DNA of 64,000 bases from Lithodes maja (GCA_037953745.1 JBAKBP010003169.1:62001-126000); one strand, 5' to 3'. Positions 1 through 9,575 are shown, counted from the first letter of the stretch. The notes: a model not told the origin generated them from the letters alone. Program-made: numbers and translations.

Positions 1-361
1 GTTTCAGAAAAGATATAGGCAAATATTGGTTTGGTAACAGAGTTGTAGATGGGTGGAATGGACTACCAGGTGCTATAGTGGGATTAAAAACGATAGGGAG
101 CTTTAAGATAAAATTGGATAAGCATATGGACGAGAAGGGTTGGGTGTGAAGGGGGATCAGCAGGGTTGGGCCAATCAGCGCTCTGCAGACCCCCGTAATC
201 CTGCGTTAATCTCTAACCGTTTTGGTAAGATGATCCTCAGGGTATTAGAGTGTTGAGCCTATAATTGGGCTTTGTAATTGGGGTTGTGTGGGACAGGGAT
301 CTGCCTTGCTTGGGCCAATCGGCTTTCTGCAGACTCCCATTTTCTTATGTTCTTATGTTCT
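1..361 (+). mobile_element. LINE family A copy A0, 3' end only
   Basis: The window opens inside the last coding part of a CR1/L2-like LINE. Bases 1-149 encode the C-terminal end of the ORF2 protein up to a TGA at 147-149, almost identical to the same region of the copy at 4041-7299. Then come the ~210-bp 3' untranslated region and a tail of TTCTTATG repeats at about 343-360. The tail joins a 40-bp satellite monomer directly, so this copy was inserted into the satellite. The rest lies to the left of the window. Confidence 0.9.
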
Positions 362-431
362 AAACATAGACTATAACATTATCTATCTCTTTTATATAAA
401 CAAACATAGACTATAACATTATCTATCTTTT
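362..431. repeat. Two monomers of the 40-bp satellite
   Basis: Nearly two copies of the 40-bp unit that fills 42227-50945, with the core AAACATAGACTATAACATTA. They mark the left edge of the duplicated block: the same satellite-to-unique transition is found at about 53920. Confidence 0.9.
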
Positions 432-523
432 TCTCAAGCTGAGTCAAGGAGAAATATACCCACTCACTTACGACATAGGCCTAAAGTAATATAGAAATTT
501 ACATAATTTATCAACCAAGTTAA

Positions 524-848
524 GGGAGGTTTTTAGTTAGTTCGCTAGACTTCCATCAAGCTTAACATTACAGCCCCTTGACCCCCTTTCAAGATAAATG
601 TGTACATTTTTCGGTAGAAAAATGCCCCGGCCGAAGGCCGGTTCCTCTTAAATTACAGGCTCGCTATCGCTCGCCAGAAAAAAATAGACACCTAAATGGC
701 ACGAAGTTTTAAAATTGACAGAAATGGGGCGAAAGTTCTTAAAATCGCCAAACTAATGGGGCGAACGTCTTATAATATCAAAAGCAATGGGGCTAACCAT
801 GAGGGAGGAAGGGGTCAAGAAAAAAATCCCTCAAGTGGAAATCTCCCC
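524..848. mobile_element. 325-bp non-coding element flanked by TTAA
   Basis: TTAA stands on both sides (520-523 and 849-852). Copy 2 of the duplicated block has a single TTAA at the matching site with the flanks otherwise continuous (about 54013), so this is a clean filled/empty pair. The ends are imperfect inverted repeats: GGGAGGTTTTT on the left against GGGGAGATTTC read inward from the right. TTAA duplication is typical of piggyBac-type elements; there is no coding capacity, so it is best called a MITE. The interior has short GGGGCGAA-type motifs. Confidence 0.75.
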
Positions 849-852
849 TTAA

Positions 853-1383
853 GTTAGCCCGAATTTCATAAGCAAAAAATATAGCTATTTCTTAAAGGTA
901 ATCGGTTAAGTAAATCAATTAATATGAATTTTCATTTACACTATCTAATTGTTGAATTTAAAATAGGCTACTGTTTATTTTGAACTTAAATGAACCTGTT
1001 ATCATTATATGTTTTCAAATAATATTATTTGTAATATATCTTACACGAAACTTTTGCAATTATTGATTTACAATCAACACCCCCAGTACATACTTAGTCA
1101 TAGTAGACCTAATCTGCTCGTAGATATTAATTTTGTATATCTTAAAACTAGAGTCTGTCTCTTGAGAGAGAGAGAGAGAGAGAGTAAATTGCTCCGAAAT
1201 ATATCTATATGAATTTATTATTTATTGTATGCCTATTTGTTGTAAATCAAAGATATGTATAGCTATAGATATGCAGAAAGAAAGTATGAATATTAGGACC
1301 AAGATCTAGATATCTTGGTATAGATACTATATAATTACACTATAATTACACTATATTTACATTTAACCTAACTTAACTCAATC
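853..1383. other. Unassigned AT-rich stretch of the duplicated block
   Basis: I recognise no gene here. A short (GA)n tract lies at 1163-1182; the same tract is longer in copy 2 (54331-54375). The small open frames are low-complexity and lack support. Confidence 0.6.
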
Positions 1384-1579
1384 TTTCTTCTATTCAACAG
1401 CTGAGCTCTGGAACTCTCTCACAGAATCAGTCTTTCCCTCTTCATATGACTTCAATTGCTTCAAACTCTGTGTCCAGGCATTTTGGCTCGAACGTTCCTT
1501 GATTTTGGCCATGTCTCTCTTTCAACTCTGGGGGAGGCACTCGCCACAGGCAGTTCTGCCTTTTGTCTCCCCCACTCAC
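1384..1579 (+). mobile_element. LINE family C, 3' fragment (copy 1)
   Basis: Matches the 3' end of the LINE-C copy on the minus strand at 62538-63172: the coding end with an ELWNSL-type motif, then the 3' UTR with ACTCTGGGGGAGGCACTCGC. Another copy lies at 27505-27800. The reading frame is disrupted near its end compared with the 62.6-kb copy. Insertion predates the block duplication, since the same fragment is at 54579-54778. Confidence 0.75.
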
Positions 1580-1735
1580 ATGGGCGAAAATACCAATATT
1601 TGGGCGAAGGAACTTCCTCGTTTGGGCGAACGAACTTCATTGATTGGGCGAATGGACCTTCTCGTTTGGGCGAACGGACTGCAAAGTGTGGGCGGATGAA
1701 CTTTGGGCGAAAAGACTCGTGAGCGAAATGACTGT
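1576..1735 (+). repeat. GGGCGAA minisatellite (copy 1)
   Basis: Six or seven degenerate units of about 22 bp, each beginning TTGGGCGAA and usually followed by CGGACTTC-like sequence. The same array is in copy 2 at 54775-54930. No coding role is visible; open frames on both strands here are a product of the periodicity. Confidence 0.75.
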
Positions 1736-1737
1736 AA

Positions 1738-1850
1738 ACCCTTGAAACCATTTGAGCAGGTTATGTCGCCGTTCTTTAGCTTTAATACCTCATCTCTATC
1801 GCCCTTATTTATACCTATTATCCATTTAAATACTTCTAACATCTTCGTCC

Positions 1851-1852
<2 letters not shown>
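1738..1852 (-). mobile_element. LINE family B fragment, minus strand
   Basis: Reverse complement of part of the LINE-B coding region at about 2450-2545, including the part that encodes NGDITRSNGFK. In copy 2 the equivalent fragment is split by the Gypsy-type element (54937-55003 and 60619 on). A similar fragment ends the LINE remnant at 9121-9575. Confidence 0.7.
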
Positions 1853-1906
<54 letters not shown>

Positions 1907-1935
1907 ATAATAATATCAATAATAATAATAATAAA
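1850..1935. repeat. Compound microsatellite (CT)n(AT)n(AAT)n
   Basis: A CT run to about 1870, an AT run to about 1902, then AAT-type repeats. Copy 2 has a different composition at 60680-60743, as expected for fast-changing simple repeats. Confidence 0.9.
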
Positions 1936-2148
1936 TGGTATGTTTACGAGGGTCAGTTTACGCAAACTCTTCCAGACGCACGAAATGTTGTCTGTTGCAC
2001 ATGCCCTATTCAATCGTAGGCTATACATGGGGAGATTGTATGCACGCATTGAGCAGGGCAGTACCCAGAGGAGGCCATATTGGCATATCAAGATTTGATG
2101 GAACTCCTATTACATTTGCCGGGCTTCTCATAAGAACAACAGTGTGTA
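1936..2148. other. Unassigned 210 bp between microsatellite and LINE-B
   Basis: Shared with copy 2 (60744-60956). It contains short open frames on both strands but no motif I recognise. Confidence 0.5.
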
Positions 2149-2858
2149 AGTGTTAGGAATAGGGCAAAGAGAATTCTAGGATTCATATCTAGGAGTGTTA
2201 GCAACAGGACTGCTGAAGTTTTCTTAAAACTATACTTAGCTCTAGTAAGACCCCATTTAGACTATGCTGTTCAATTTTGGTGCCCTTATTATAGAATGGA
2301 TATCGACCCTTTAGCGGCAGTCCAAAGAAGAATGACCAAAAAGATACATAATATTCGAAATTTATCGTATGAGGACAGGTTGAAAGTCTTAGGCCTGCAC
2401 TCACTAGAGAGACGAAGATGTAGGGGAGACATGATAGAGGTATTTAAATGGATAAACGGTTTAAATAAGGGCGATATAGATGAGGTATTAAAGCTAAAGA
2501 ACGGCGACATAACCCGCTCAAATGGTTTCAAGTTATATAAGTTTAGATTTAGGAAAGATATAGGAAAGCACTGGTTTGGAAATAGAGTTGTTACCATGTG
2601 GAATGCACTGCCCAGAACAGTAATTAGCTCAGAAACAGTTGAAAGCTTTAAGCATAAGTTGGATTCCCATATGGGTGATATGGGCTGGGTGTGAATGGGA
2701 GCTGCTTCATGTGGGCCGCATGGCCATATGCAGTTTCCCGCGATCTTATGACCTTATATTGTTATGTAATTAGGGTTGGGTGTGACAGGGATCTGCCTTG
2801 TGTTGGCCGATCGGCTTTTTGCAGACTCCCATTTTCTTATGTTCTTATGTTCTTATAA
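2149..2858 (+). mobile_element. LINE family B, 5'-truncated copy
   Basis: CR1/L2-like LINE related to family A but clearly diverged. Bases 2149-2694 encode the C-terminal part of ORF2, downstream of the RT catalytic motifs, with LVRPHLDYAVQFW and SLERRRCRGDM motifs, open to the TGA at 2692-2694. The 3' UTR ends in TTCTTATG repeats at 2836-2858. The RT catalytic domain is missing, so this copy is dead. The tail abuts a second LINE tail in the opposite orientation at 2859. Confidence 0.85.
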
Positions 2859-2935
2859 GAAAATGGGAATCTGCAGAAAGCCGATCGGCCCATCCCAAGG
2901 CCTAATTATAGACCCAACTTTTTCTATTGTTAGTG
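2859..2935 (-). mobile_element. LINE 3' tail, minus strand
   Basis: Begins AAGAAAATGGGAATCTGCAG, the reverse complement of the common LINE tail. It stands tail-to-tail with the LINE-B copy ending at 2858, giving a palindromic junction. It is about 35 bp shorter than the counterpart at 61674-61790. Confidence 0.7.
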
Positions 2936-3039
2936 TTGATTTCAATGAAGATAAGAGCAGTGTAGTAAAATTTAGGAAATTAATAAAAAATACATAATAT
3001 ATATAGGATAACTTTGATATATGTAACTCAGACAAATGA

Positions 3040-3690
3040 AACAATTTGGAAGACATCGTAAACTGTGATCTGAAACTAAGTCAGTGCATAAGCTAGTGTT
3101 CGAAATAAGGCAAAACGTGTTCTTGGATATATATCTCGAAATGTGAGTAATAGAACAGCAGACGTAATCTTGAAACTTTATCGAGCATTAGTGAGGCCAC
3201 ATATGGCTAATTCTGTTCAATTTTGGTACCTTAGTACACAATTGACATAGAATCCCTGGAGAATGTAAACGAAGAATGAAAAAAATGATCCATTATATAT
3301 TAATTCTTACATATGAAAGGTTGAACAAATTAGGCTTACATTCGTTAGAGAGACGCAGATTTATGGGGTATGTATATGATAGAGGTGCTCAAGTGGGTTA
3401 GTGGGATACATTAAGGAGGCATGGAAGATGTACTGAAGCTCAGTGATAGCAAAAGAACTCGAAACAATTGTTTCACATTATATATATTTCGTTTTAGAAA
3501 CAAATATAGGCAAATATTGGTAGGGAGCTTCAAGACAAAATTATATAGGCAAATATATATAGGCATATAGACGAGAAGGGTTGGGTATGAAGGGGAAATG
3601 CCGGGTATGGGCCAATCCGCGCTCTGCAGACCCCGTAATCTTGTATTGATCTCTGACCGTTTTGGTGAGGTTGAGTTGGGTCTTAATATC
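3040..3690 (+). pseudogene. Older LINE (A/B-like) remnant, C-terminal ORF2 region
   Basis: Conceptual translation in shifting frames shows the family C-terminal motifs (SVRNKAKRVLG, SNRTADVILKLY, LVRPHM), interrupted by many stops and indels, followed by a LINE-A-like 3' UTR from about 3590. A nearly identical remnant is at 61850-62412 in copy 2. This is the most decayed LINE layer in the block. Confidence 0.7.
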
Positions 3691-4040
3691 ATAAATATGA
3701 GAGATAATTGTTTTTAATATCTTGACTGTGAGGGATATTCCTAATAAGATGAATTCACTGAGCCAAAGATAGTGTAAATTAAATGAAAGGAAGCATATGA
3801 AGACACTGCAGCACTGAATAATTCATTCATTAGTGTGGAAGCTTTATCGGCTCCATTATATTGCAGTTTGTCAATGTGTCATTTCACATTTGTAAAGGTA
3901 TATATAGATAATATGTTTACAGTTTAGATAGTTAAAGAGATAAACATATATAGATAGACAGATAGATGAAGCTAGATATAGAAAAATACGGATAAACATA
4001 AACAAATAAGAACTAGGAAATCTGCATAGAACCGACCAGG
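3691..4040. other. Unassigned stretch before LINE A1
   Basis: No gene seen. Short GATA/TAGA-type repeats lie around 3940-3975. At about 4013-4040 the sequence resembles a degraded minus-strand LINE tail (AAATCTGCATAGAACCGACC). Confidence 0.5.
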
Positions 4041-7000
4041 GTGGTTGTGGGGTTTTGAACAGAAATATTGAGAGTGTAAATGAGAGGTTTAATGGAACAA
4101 TTTTAGCGTCAGGCGAAAGCGATAAGGATATTCAGTCTCATGCTAAAAATGATGACTATAATGCAAATGATAGTAGTGATGGTGCAACGGAAGATGGAAA
4201 TGTCGTTAGAAATAAAGGTAAATTAGGTATAAAGAAAAGAAGTAAATTGAGAGTATATTACACAAACTGTAGGAGTCTATGTAACAAAATGAACGAACTT
4301 AGAGCCCTTGTTAGCAAAGAAAATATAGACATAATAGCGCTAACTGAAACGTGGATTAATACAGAAACCAGGCATTTTTTAGCAGAATTTGATATACCAG
4401 GATATAGTTTGTTTAAATATGACCGAACAAGTAAGAGGGGTGGCGGTATAGCAGTGTTTGTCAGGAGTACATTAAAAAGCTGTATTAAATCAGGTATTAG
4501 ACTAAATAACGATAATGAAAGTGTTTGGGTAGAGGTTAACGAAGGTAGTGAGACCATAGTTATTGGAGTTATGTATAGACCGCCAAATATGAGTAGAAAT
4601 GACGGAACGTCATTATGGGAGGAAATTAAAATGGCATCAAGGTTTAGCAATGTGTGCATTATGGGGGATTTTAATTTTCCGAATATAGATTGGCAGCATC
4701 AAATAGGAGACTCTGATTCTGAGGAGTTTATAGAGGTAGTACAAGATAGTTTTTTATTTCAATTCATAGATACGCCGACTAGAGGTAATAATATTCTCGA
4801 TTTAGTTTTCAGTAACAATGAACATATGGTAAATAATGTAGAGATAGGGGACCACCTAGGAAATAGTGACCACAATTCTGTGTATTTTAATATACAATGG
4901 AAAGGTAATACCAGAGAGAATACAACATTAATACCTGACTTTAGAAAAGCCAATTATGGTGGGTTAAGAAGAGCCCTATTAGCCGACCCTATGGTCAAAA
5001 AATTAAGTCGATCCAGGTGTCCAAATGAGTGTACCCCTTCTCAGGCACCTGTCATCTTAAGTCAGGAAGAGACGCCAACCTTGGTAGATACATACGATAA
5101 TTTTATCAAGTCAGTATTCAATGCACAAAATAAATACATCCCCAAAAGAAAATTTAGATCAACACAGAACCAACCCAAATGGATGAATAATAGACTATTA
5201 GATCTTCTAGGACAAAAGAGAGGAATATATAGAAAAATTAGGAAAGGCGAAATTCACCTACTTGCTTACTATCAGAATCTATCAAGACAGGTAAAAAAGG
5301 ATATTAGGAAAGAAAAAAGAAATTATGAAATCAAGGTTGCCAATGACTCAAAAAATAATCCTAAAGCTTTTTACCAACTATATAAATCCAAGGTTAGAGA
5401 TGTAATTGGTCCCCTTAAAACTTCGATAGGAGAAATGACAGAAAATGATTTAGAAATGTGCAGTACATTAAATAGTCAATTTCTTTCCGTTTTCACTAAT
5501 GAAAATTTGGCACAGTTTCCAGAAGTCCGTAAGGTATATAGCGATAGTATAGAAAATAGGTTAAGTACGGTTACTATAAGTAGAAATGATGTGCTTAAGG
5601 AAATTGACAGACTGAAACCTCATAAATCGCCTGGTCCTGATGAGGTATATGCTAGAGAATTAAAAGAATGTAGGGATGAGTTAAGTTACCCATTAACATT
5701 TTTATTTAACAAGTCATTGGAGACAGGTATAGTTCCAGAAGCTTGGAAGCTTGCAAACGTAGTTCCGATCTTCAAAAAAGGTGACAAATCAATAGCATCC
5801 AATTACCGTCCCATTAGTCTTACATCAATCATAGGAAAGCTACTAGAGTCAATTATTGCTAGTAAAATTAGAAACCACTTAGATACATTTAATTTAATAA
5901 ATTCTTCCCAGCATGGATTCACTCAGGGACGTTCTTGCCTTACTAATTTGCTTAGTTTTTTCTCAGAGGTATATGAAGCAGTAGATAATGACAAGTCATA
6001 TGATATAATATATTTAGATTTCAGTAAAGCTTTCGACAGAGTCCCCCATGAGAGATTGATGAGAAAGGTTGAGGCGCATGGAATAGGTGGGGCGTTGTTG
6101 GGATGGATTAGGTCATGGCTAATTGGTAGGAAGCAGAGAGTCAGCATAAATGGTACGAAGTCAGAATGGGGAGCAGTCAAAAGTGGTGTCCCCCAGGGAT
6201 CTGTATTAGGTCCTCTGTTGTTTGTTATATACATAAATGACCTTGATTTAGGTATAACTAGTAGGATAAGTAAATTTGCAGACGATACCAAAATGGGGAG
6301 AACAATTGATTCAGATTGAGATATAGAGTGCCTCCAAAGGGATCTAGATACCTTACACGAATGGTCAGTAAATTGGCAGATGAAGTTTAACATTGACAAA
6401 TGCAAGGTATTAAAGATAGGGAAGATGCATACAAATGTTAAATATAAACTAGCTAATGTGGAATTAGAAAACTCGAATTGTGAGAAAGATCTAGGTGTGT
6501 TTGTTAGCAATGATTTGAAGCCTAGACAACAGTGTATAAGCGTTCGAAACAAGGCAAACAGGATTCTCGGGTTCATCTCAAGGAGTGTGAGTAACAGAAC
6601 TGCTGATGTTATCTTAAAACTTTACTTGTCATTAGTGAGACCCCATATGGATTATGCTGTTCAATTTTGGTGTCCTTATTACAGAATGGACATAGATTCA
6701 TTGGAGAGAGTACAACGAAGAATGACAAAAATGATCCATAATATTAGAAATCTTCCGTATAAAGAAAGGTTGAAGAAATTAGGCTTACATTCGTTAGAGA
6801 GACGCAGAGTTAGAGGGGATATGATAGAGGTGTTCAAGTGGGTTAGTGGGATTAACAAAGGGGACATGACAAATGTACTAAAGCTCAGTGATAGCGAAAG
6901 AACTCGTACCAATGGTTTCAAATTAGATACATTTCGTTTCAGAAAAGATATAGGCAAATATTGGTTTGGTAACAGAGTTGTAGATGGGTGGAATGGACTA

Positions 7001-7299
7001 CCAAGTGCTATAGTGGGATTAAAAACGATAGGGAGGTTTAAGATAAAATTGGATAAGCATATGGACGAGAAGGGTTGGGTGTGAAGGGGGATCAGCAGGG
7101 TTGGGCCAATCAGCGCTCTGCAGACCCCCGTAATCCTGCGTTAATCTCTAACCGTTTTGGTAAGATGATCCTCAGGGTATTAGAGTGTTGAGCCTATAAT
7201 TGGGCTTTGTAATTGGGGTTGTGTGGGACAGGGATCTGCCTTGCTTGGGCCAATCGGCTTTCTGCAGACTCCCATTTTCTTATGTTCTTATGTTCTTAT
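4041..7299 (+). mobile_element. LINE family A copy A1, longest copy
   Basis: CR1/L2-like non-LTR retrotransposon. It has an endonuclease plus reverse transcriptase frame (4055-7084), a 215-bp 3' UTR and a tail of TTCTTATG repeats at 7277-7299. Tandem 8-bp 3' tails are characteristic of CR1-type LINEs. No ORF1 is visible upstream, so the element is probably 5'-truncated just before or within the start of ORF2. Its left junction carries GTGGTTGTGG (4041-4050), also at the left junction of copy A2. It is nearly identical to copy A3 at 50946-53516, so the family moved recently. Confidence 0.9.
4055..7084 (+). pseudogene. LINE-A ORF2: endonuclease-reverse transcriptase with one stop
   Basis: About 1009 codons with a single in-frame TGA at 6317-6319 (codon 755), where copies A2 and A3 have sense codons (AGC and AGA). 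The N-terminal part is an APE-type endonuclease: TNCRS (about residue 69), TETW (97), MGDFN (203) and SDH (270), so the expected catalytic positions look intact. The RT part has HKSPGPDE (522), the NYRPISL block (586), SKAFDRVPH (660), GVPQGSVLGPLLF (710) and the catalytic FADD box (about 741). After the stop the same frame continues from 6320 to the TGA at 7082-7084. The open frame begins at a TTG, so the true start is not in evidence. The stop falls just after the RT active site. Confidence 0.9.
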
Positions 7300-7340
7300 C
7301 CCACACGAGGCAGATCCCATTCACACCCAACCAGATAAAT
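7300..7340 (-). mobile_element. LINE tail scrap, minus strand
   Basis: CCCACACGAGGCAGATCCC followed by CACACCCAACC is the reverse complement of the LINE 3' UTR. Copy A1 ends directly against it, a second case of one LINE tail adjoining another. Confidence 0.55.
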
Positions 7341-7439
7341 ACAGAAAGAGGTTCCGAACCATCCGGAAACAAGGCAAGAAGATAAGCTACTTATAAGGAC
7401 TGATTGAGAATGTAAGTATGCATTATTTATCATATTCTT

Positions 7440-7720
7440 GTGTATTCCCTCAAAATGTATCTCAACCTCCACCCTGGAGGTATGTACGAAACTAGGACTT
7501 AAAATCATTAGTCATTTGTATGAGGATGATGCAGCCCACGTCACGTGCATTATGATGGCTCAATTGCAGAAATGGAAGAACAAGGTTGGTGTCTTGGTAA
7601 TAGACAAGGTTAATAATGAAGTAATAGAGAGCGAGTATTGATATAGAATATCTGATAAAGTTTCTTCAACTCTAGCAGAGATTTGTGCAATTCTCTATGG
7701 ACTATTAGATATCAGAAATG
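7440..7720 (+). pseudogene. Possible LINE RNase H-domain fragment
   Basis: Translation shows KVGVLVIDKVNNEVIESEY, a stop, then ISDKVSSTLAEICAILYGLL. The second part resembles the core of RNase H domains carried by I- or R1-type LINEs (a T-x-x-E-x-x-A-I pattern). The match is short and rests on pattern alone. None of the other LINE families in the window shows this domain. Confidence 0.35.
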
Positions 7721-7724
7721 GAGA

Positions 7725-7945
7725 GAACATAAGAAAACATGAGTCTGCAGAAAGCCGATTGGCCCACACACGGCAGATCCCTTTCACACCTAACCCATTT
7801 CGTCCATTATGCCTATATAATTTTAACTTAAAGCTTTATATCGTTCGTAATCCCACAATGGCACTCGGTAGCCTATTCCACATATCCACAACGCTGTTAC
7901 CATATTAATGACTTGTAGAAATCCTCTTTTAAATGATGTCACAAA
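7725..7945 (-). mobile_element. LINE (A/B-like) 3' fragment, minus strand
   Basis: Starts AACATAAGAAAACATGAGTC and continues through the reverse complement of the 3' UTR and the last codons of ORF2 (the counterpart of CCATATGCTTATCCAATTTT). Diverged and broken. Confidence 0.7.
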
Positions 7946-8045
7946 ACAAGTTATACGGATGATCAACAATGAAGTTAAAGTGTTAGCTAGAATGTAAAAT
8001 TATAAGTAGCCTACATTGTCGAGATAAACTGGTGGAATATAACTT

Positions 8046-8170
8046 CTCTTTCTGTCGTCATTATTATTATTGTTATTCTTATTATCGTCATTATTGTTAT
8101 TATTATTACATTATTATTATTATTATAATTATTATGATTATTATTATTATTATTATTATTATTATTTATT
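8046..8170. repeat. (ATT)n-rich microsatellite
   Basis: Degenerate ATT/ATTGTT repeats; the minus-strand reading is a poly-Asn frame without meaning. Confidence 0.85.
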
Positions 8171-8396
8171 ATTTTTGTTGTACTGTATTTCACTGGTAAA
8201 TATCTACAATTTACAGATGGCCAATGACAAATGGCTATGGTAAACCCACCCTCAAGTTTCATTAAGATATAATTATAAGATATTCATAAAGGTGTGAACA
8301 ATTATAAGTTTTTCACGAAGGTGTGAATAATTATTAGTTTGTCATATAGGTGTGAATCTCCATTGATGACCCCAGGTGGGGATGGGGGGATGGGAC

Positions 8397-8475
8397 ATAA
8401 GAACATAAGAAAATGGGAGTCTACAAAAAGCCGATCGGCCCACACAAGGCAGATCTCTGTCACACCCAGGATCCA
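8397..8475 (-). mobile_element. Tail-only LINE copy, minus strand
   Basis: Reverse complement of the terminal ~75 bp of the LINE 3' UTR, beginning AAGAACATAAGAAAATGGGA. It lies immediately before the THAP-domain exon and probably replaced that exon's 5' end, where the first zinc-binding cysteines would be expected. Confidence 0.7.
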
Positions 8476-8485
8476 CATACACAGC

Positions 8486-8737
8486 ACACCTAAGACAGCA
8501 GGTACAAACATTAGATATTATCGATTTCCAAGAGATGAACAGTACAGGAAAATATGGATAAACTTGTGTCGCCGAGCTGATGTCGTGAATCCAGAGCATG
8601 CTATTGTTTGTTCTGTCCACTTTACCAAAGATGACTTAGTTGATGATAATTGAAAAGTCGTTTACTTGGTATTGGAAGTCCAAAGAACAAGATACTCCTG
8701 AAGAAAGAAGCTGTACCGTCACTCTGTCTTCATAATG
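8486..8737 (+). pseudogene. THAP-domain exon of a P-type transposase (broken)
   Basis: Translation gives a THAP zinc-finger C-terminal part: RYYRFPRDEQYRKIW, the C-x2-H pair in VCSVHF, then a frame change near 8651 followed by GIGSPKNKILLKKEAVPSLC. The AVP motif closing a THAP domain is present; the first two cysteines are not visible. THAP domains are the DNA-binding part of P-element and THAP9 transposases. The reading ends at a good splice donor (G|GTAAGC at 8737/8738), and the next transposase part begins at 15503 after TTTCAG, so I read the two as exons of one dead gene. A separate THAP gene cannot be excluded. Confidence 0.65.
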
Positions 8738-8739
8738 GT

Positions 8740-9120
8740 AAGCAATATATTGTGTTTAGTGTGTTGTGCAAACAACATACATTACGCAATTTTGAGATTA
8801 AGATAGTATCAATCGTAGGCTAGCGACATGGTGATTTTTCTTATAATTCTAAGCATTTTGTTTCTTATAGAAAATACCAATACTCTGTGTATTTATTTTA
8901 TTGTAATTGTATATTACGTACCGTACCCGATAAAGTATAATATCACAATTATGGCTATCTATTGTTAGCTATGCTATACTACACAACTAAGAACATTATT
9001 TAGGTCAAACTATGAACATTATTAAGGTGTGGTAGGTGTACTGTATATTGTAATTGGAGGTATTGTATTATAACTATATATAATTGTTATGAAGTTTATG
9101 TTGATTGATTATATATTAAA
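8740..9120. other. Unassigned, probably intron of the dead transposase gene
   Basis: AT-rich, no open frame of note and no repeat recognised. Confidence 0.45.
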
Positions 9121-9575
9121 ACACACGAAACTGGAAATCTGCATAAGGCCGACCGGCCCACAAGAGGCATATCCCGTTCACAAACCAACCCATATCTTTC
9201 ATGTGTCTATCCAGTTTGCACTTGAAATTGTCTACCGTTTCTGAGCTAATCACTGCACTAGGCAATCTATTCTACACTTCTACACCTCTGTTCCCAAACC
9301 AGTGCTTACCTAGATATTTTATAAAGCGGAACTTACCCAATTTGAAGCCATTTGAACGGGTTATCTCGCCGTTATTAAGCTTTAATATCTCTCCCTTATT
9401 GATACCTTTCATCCACTTAAACACCAATCATATTATCTCATCTTCGTCTTTCTAGCGATATGCACACACACTAAATCTAAACTTATCTACCGGTAACTTG
9501 AAACCATTTGAGCGGGTTATGTCGCCGTTCTTTAGCTTTAATACCTCATCTATATCACCCTTATTTATATTATAT
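9121..9575 (-). mobile_element. LINE family B remnant, minus strand
   Basis: Reverse complement of the LINE-B 3' UTR and the C-terminal coding region, running from AAATCTGCATAAGGCCGACC to the CATCTATATCACCC region. The frame is broken. It ends in an AT microsatellite at about 9577. Confidence 0.7.

Larger units (their letters stand above)
432..3592 (+). repeat. Segmental duplication, copy 1
   Basis: Block of about 3.2 kb that aligns, in the same orientation and element order, to 53921-62412 plus 63273-63307. Shared parts in order: satellite edge, unique AT-rich stretch, LINE-C tail, GGGCGAA minisatellite, minus-strand LINE-B scrap, microsatellite, plus-strand LINE-B, tail-to-tail LINE end and an older LINE remnant. 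Copy 1 has an extra TTAA element at 524-848 and lacks the Gypsy-type element and the nested LINE insertions of copy 2. Small differences include tract lengths, a short deletion near 2900 and scattered substitutions. It could also be two haplotypes placed in tandem by assembly. Confidence 0.85.

Noticed and set aside
1703..2098. 131-codon open frame and its 171-codon antisense partner
   Set aside because: Both run through (CT)n/(AT)n/(AAT)n tracts and unrelated fragments; composition is that of simple repeats.
6380..7084. Separate 234-codon gene downstream of the A1 endonuclease-RT frame
   Set aside because: It is in the same frame and simply the remainder of ORF2 after the TGA at 6317; copy A2 is open across this point.
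8011..8262. Poly-Asn open frame on the minus strand
   Set aside because: A product of the (ATT)n microsatellite.
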